A DNA stretch of 5,947 bases, taken from Firmicutes bacterium UBA4981 (lineage in GTDB: Bacteria; Bacillota; SHA-98; UBA4971). The translations under genes were made by a program, and so were the position numbers. This document shows positions 4,376 through 5,947 of this stretch, piece after piece. Each line of letters opens with the position of its first letter. The first letter of the stretch is position 1. Under the pieces are notes generated by a model. The model worked only from the letters and a program-made list of their open reading frames with translations. It had not been told where the DNA came from and did no database searches. The stretch spans positions 1 to 5,947 of the forward strand of contig DGZL01000067.1 of assembly GCA_002398515.1 (NCBI GenBank), in the 5' to 3' direction.

Positions 4376-5831
4376 ATGTGACATTCTTAAGGACTCCGTT
4401 CATGGCTACATTCGCTTCACACACAATCCGAAAAACAATGAAGTTACTGAAAAAGAGATTATTGATTCACCGTGGGTGCAAAGATTAAGAAGGATCAAGC
4501 AGCTCCAAACTGCTTGGTATGTATATCCTTCTGCTGATCACTCGCGATTCATTCATTCTTTGTCAGTCATGGAACTAGCCGGACGATTTGCTCGAACCGT
4601 GTACGAGCCGTTCTGGAGAACGTATAGTAATAGGAAGATCGAGCTCCCCAGCCCTGCTCTCGTTGTGGAAACAATGAGAATAGCAGGCCTTCTCCACGAC
4701 ATAGGACATGGCCCTTTCTCCCATCTACTTGATAATGAAGTCCTGAAGCCCTGTTTTGATCTCACTCATGAAGCTATCAGTGCTTACCTAATCACTAACG
4801 AGCTCCAAGACATGATTAGGCAAATTCGTCGCACCCCGGACGGAGACTCACTTGAACCCGAAGAGGAAATAGACCCCGAGATAATTGCAAACCTCGTTAC
4901 AACCGAAGGAGAGGAACAGTTGAGGAAAGAACCCCTATGGCTGGCGCTCCTACCAATCATCAGAGGGGCCTATGATGCGGACAAAATGGACTTCCTTCTT
5001 CGTGACAGCGCATGCTGTGGGCTTCAAGGGTTGGAAAAGCATGAAGTTCAGAGGTTGATTTTTACGTCATTTATCGCTCGTGGAAAAGATGGAACTCCTA
5101 TTTTCCTTCTGGATAGTTCGTCCCGCATACCACTTATGGCCTTTTTGCGCCAACGGCAATATCTTATGGAGGCGGTATACTACCATAGAACAGTTCGGGC
5201 TCTGGAACACACAATTGCGCCTGCACTGCGCTGGGTGGCAAAGGAAGCATTACCTGAATCGCCAACCGAAAACCCCAAAGACTATCTCCATTTTGATGAG
5301 TATCGGCTTCATACTCTACTTTCGGAAGCTGTCAATGATGATATCGAAGAGGGTGACGTACTTGGCGAAACATGGAAGGCTGTTAATGAACGGAAAATAC
5401 CCTGGAAACAGGTCTATGAATATTCGGAGAAACCTGACAAAATAACACGTGCATCTGAACCTAGTGCAGAGCGTATCCACGAAGTCTTGCTAAAAAGTAA
5501 ATGTCTATGTGAACCATTGGAGCAACACGGTAATCTCAAGGACATTAGTCTTAAGGACATTAAGGATAACACTTTCGTGGACATCCCTATTGCAAATGCG
5601 CCCAAAGAAGTAAGAAAAGCGTCGATGGCAATCAATGTCTTACTCCATGACCGTCAGACAGACCAAATTACACCTATCAAGCCTCAGGAATATGAAAAAG
5701 AAGGGGTGTTCTCACACCTGGTTTTCTATAGAATCTACTTACACGATAGTCTCAAACAACTTAAACCTCGTGTCCAGAAAGCATGCGATGAGACCTTTGG
5801 TCAAAGCAGAGGAGATATTACAAGTTTCTAA
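4317..5831 (+). CDS. SAMHD1-like HD-domain phosphohydrolase (COG1078 type), probable dNTP triphosphohydrolase
   Basis: This 504-residue protein has a catalytic HD domain at about 22-300. The N-terminal signature ILKDSVHGYI (23-32) and WVQRLRRIKQLQ (53-64) are typical of the family. Metal ligands of the H...HD...D set are H80 (in SRFIHSLSVM), H127-D128 (in LLHDIGHGPFSH) and D222 (in YDADKMDFLLRD). H131 and H136, which in SAMHD1 shape the active site, are also present. YLMEAVYYHRTVRALEHTI (282-300) matches the helix after the active site. Relatives such as Enterococcus EF1143 hydrolyse dNTPs, but the substrate here is not proven. The C-terminal 200 residues are variable and include a small tandem repeat (LKDIS/LKDIK, codons around 5536-5565). 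The start is unclear. A TGA at 4308-4310 limits it, and GTG 4317 is the only standard start before the conserved region. It has only a weak AGAAGG 12 bases upstream, so translation probably depends on the upstream gene. Confidence 0.92.
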   Translation: MWNGISSNSDSVSDLNFRTKCDILKDSVHGYIRFTHNPKNNEVTEKEIIDSPWVQRLRRIKQLQTAWYVYPSADHSRFIHSLSVMELAGRFARTVYEPFWRTYSNRKIELPSPALVVETMRIAGLLHDIGHGPFSHLLDNEVLKPCFDLTHEAISAYLITNELQDMIRQIRRTPDGDSLEPEEEIDPEIIANLVTTEGEEQLRKEPLWLALLPIIRGAYDADKMDFLLRDSACCGLQGLEKHEVQRLIFTSFIARGKDGTPIFLLDSSSRIPLMAFLRQRQYLMEAVYYHRTVRALEHTIAPALRWVAKEALPESPTENPKDYLHFDEYRLHTLLSEAVNDDIEEGDVLGETWKAVNERKIPWKQVYEYSEKPDKITRASEPSAERIHEVLLKSKCLCEPLEQHGNLKDISLKDIKDNTFVDIPIANAPKEVRKASMAINVLLHDRQTDQITPIKPQEYEKEGVFSHLVFYRIYLHDSLKQLKPRVQKACDETFGQSRGDITSF

Positions 5832-5867
5832 ATTCTGTATAGTACTGAACGATTGGGAAATCAGTTC

Positions 5868-5933
5868 TGAAAACGGCCCTCTTTTCCCTCACCTATCTAC
5901 AGAGTCATCATGAGAGAGAGGATCATGGTCTGG
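5868..5933 (+). pseudogene. Frameshifted 3' fragment of an MNT gene (copy 2)
   Basis: This is a copy of the last 67 bases of the MNT gene (553-619), with about 56 matching positions and one deleted base. ENGPLF is read in one frame. PIYRVIMRER follows in the next, because a T is missing at about 5885. The position of the original TGA reads TGG (5931-5933). The HEPN start that follows it in the first copy (ATG at 616) is CTG here. The fragment begins 36 bases after the HD stop. The 5' part of this MNT copy is absent, though a 5' fragment sits at 2367-2429. It is a clear relic, not an active gene. A HEPN remnant could continue beyond the window edge. Confidence 0.85.
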
Positions 5934-5947
5934 TTTCATTTCATGAC

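Noticed and set aside
5536..5568. Tandem repeat AAGGACATTA inside the HD gene as a possible CRISPR-like or regulatory repeat
   Set aside because: Only two copies, in frame, encoding LKDI twice; a local protein repeat explains it.

Overview
The window looks like a small accessory or defence-type island from a mid-GC prokaryote. Spacing is compact and most starts are backed by strong purine-rich Shine-Dalgarno sites, two of them serving GTG or TTG starts. The genes present are a minimal nucleotidyltransferase (MNT), a DUF6978-DUF1828 pair, a SAM methyltransferase, and a YwgA-like gene next to a SAMHD1-like HD gene. These families are shared by Firmicutes, other anaerobic bacteria and methanogenic archaea. 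No ribosomal, tRNA or housekeeping marker settles the lineage. The YwgA+HD pairing and the TTG start lean toward a Firmicute-like bacterium, but this is only a lean.

Layout. Bases 1-268 hold no convincing gene, only an open minus-strand frame running off the left edge. Bases 269-619 encode an MNT antitoxin with GSRARG and SDLD motifs. Its ATGA overlap leads into a HEPN toxin reading frame that stops after 30 codons (616-708), so the MNT/HEPN toxin-antitoxin operon is broken. Bases 800-958 hold an open minus-strand stretch that reads like the C-terminus of a lost gene. Bases 955-2212 are a tightly coupled two-gene operon (DUF6978, then DUF1828/DUF1829). Bases 2213-2390 are intergenic, with a 7-bp inverted repeat. 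Bases 2391-2627 encode a 78-residue protein whose ribosome binding site and N-terminus are a diverged copy of the MNT 5' end. Bases 2686-3516 encode a class I methyltransferase. Bases 3517-3787 are intergenic. Bases 3788-4375 (YwgA-like) and 4317-5831 (HD phosphohydrolase) overlap and form a second two-gene operon. Bases 5868-5933 are a frameshifted copy of the MNT 3' end.

How it fits together. The two two-gene modules (DUF6978-DUF1828 and YwgA-HD) are the most likely functional systems. The HD protein keeps the H...HD...D metal site of dNTP triphosphohydrolases, so nucleotide-pool control or antiviral dNTP depletion is a reasonable hypothesis, with the YwgA-like protein as its small partner. 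MNT sequence occurs three times: intact at 269, as a 5' fragment at 2367 and as a 3' fragment at 5868. The two fragments bracket the methyltransferase and YwgA-HD genes, as if that cargo had entered a second MNT copy, or as if repeated MNT-HEPN cassettes recombine and decay around exchangeable cargo. That is inference; the repeats themselves are directly visible.
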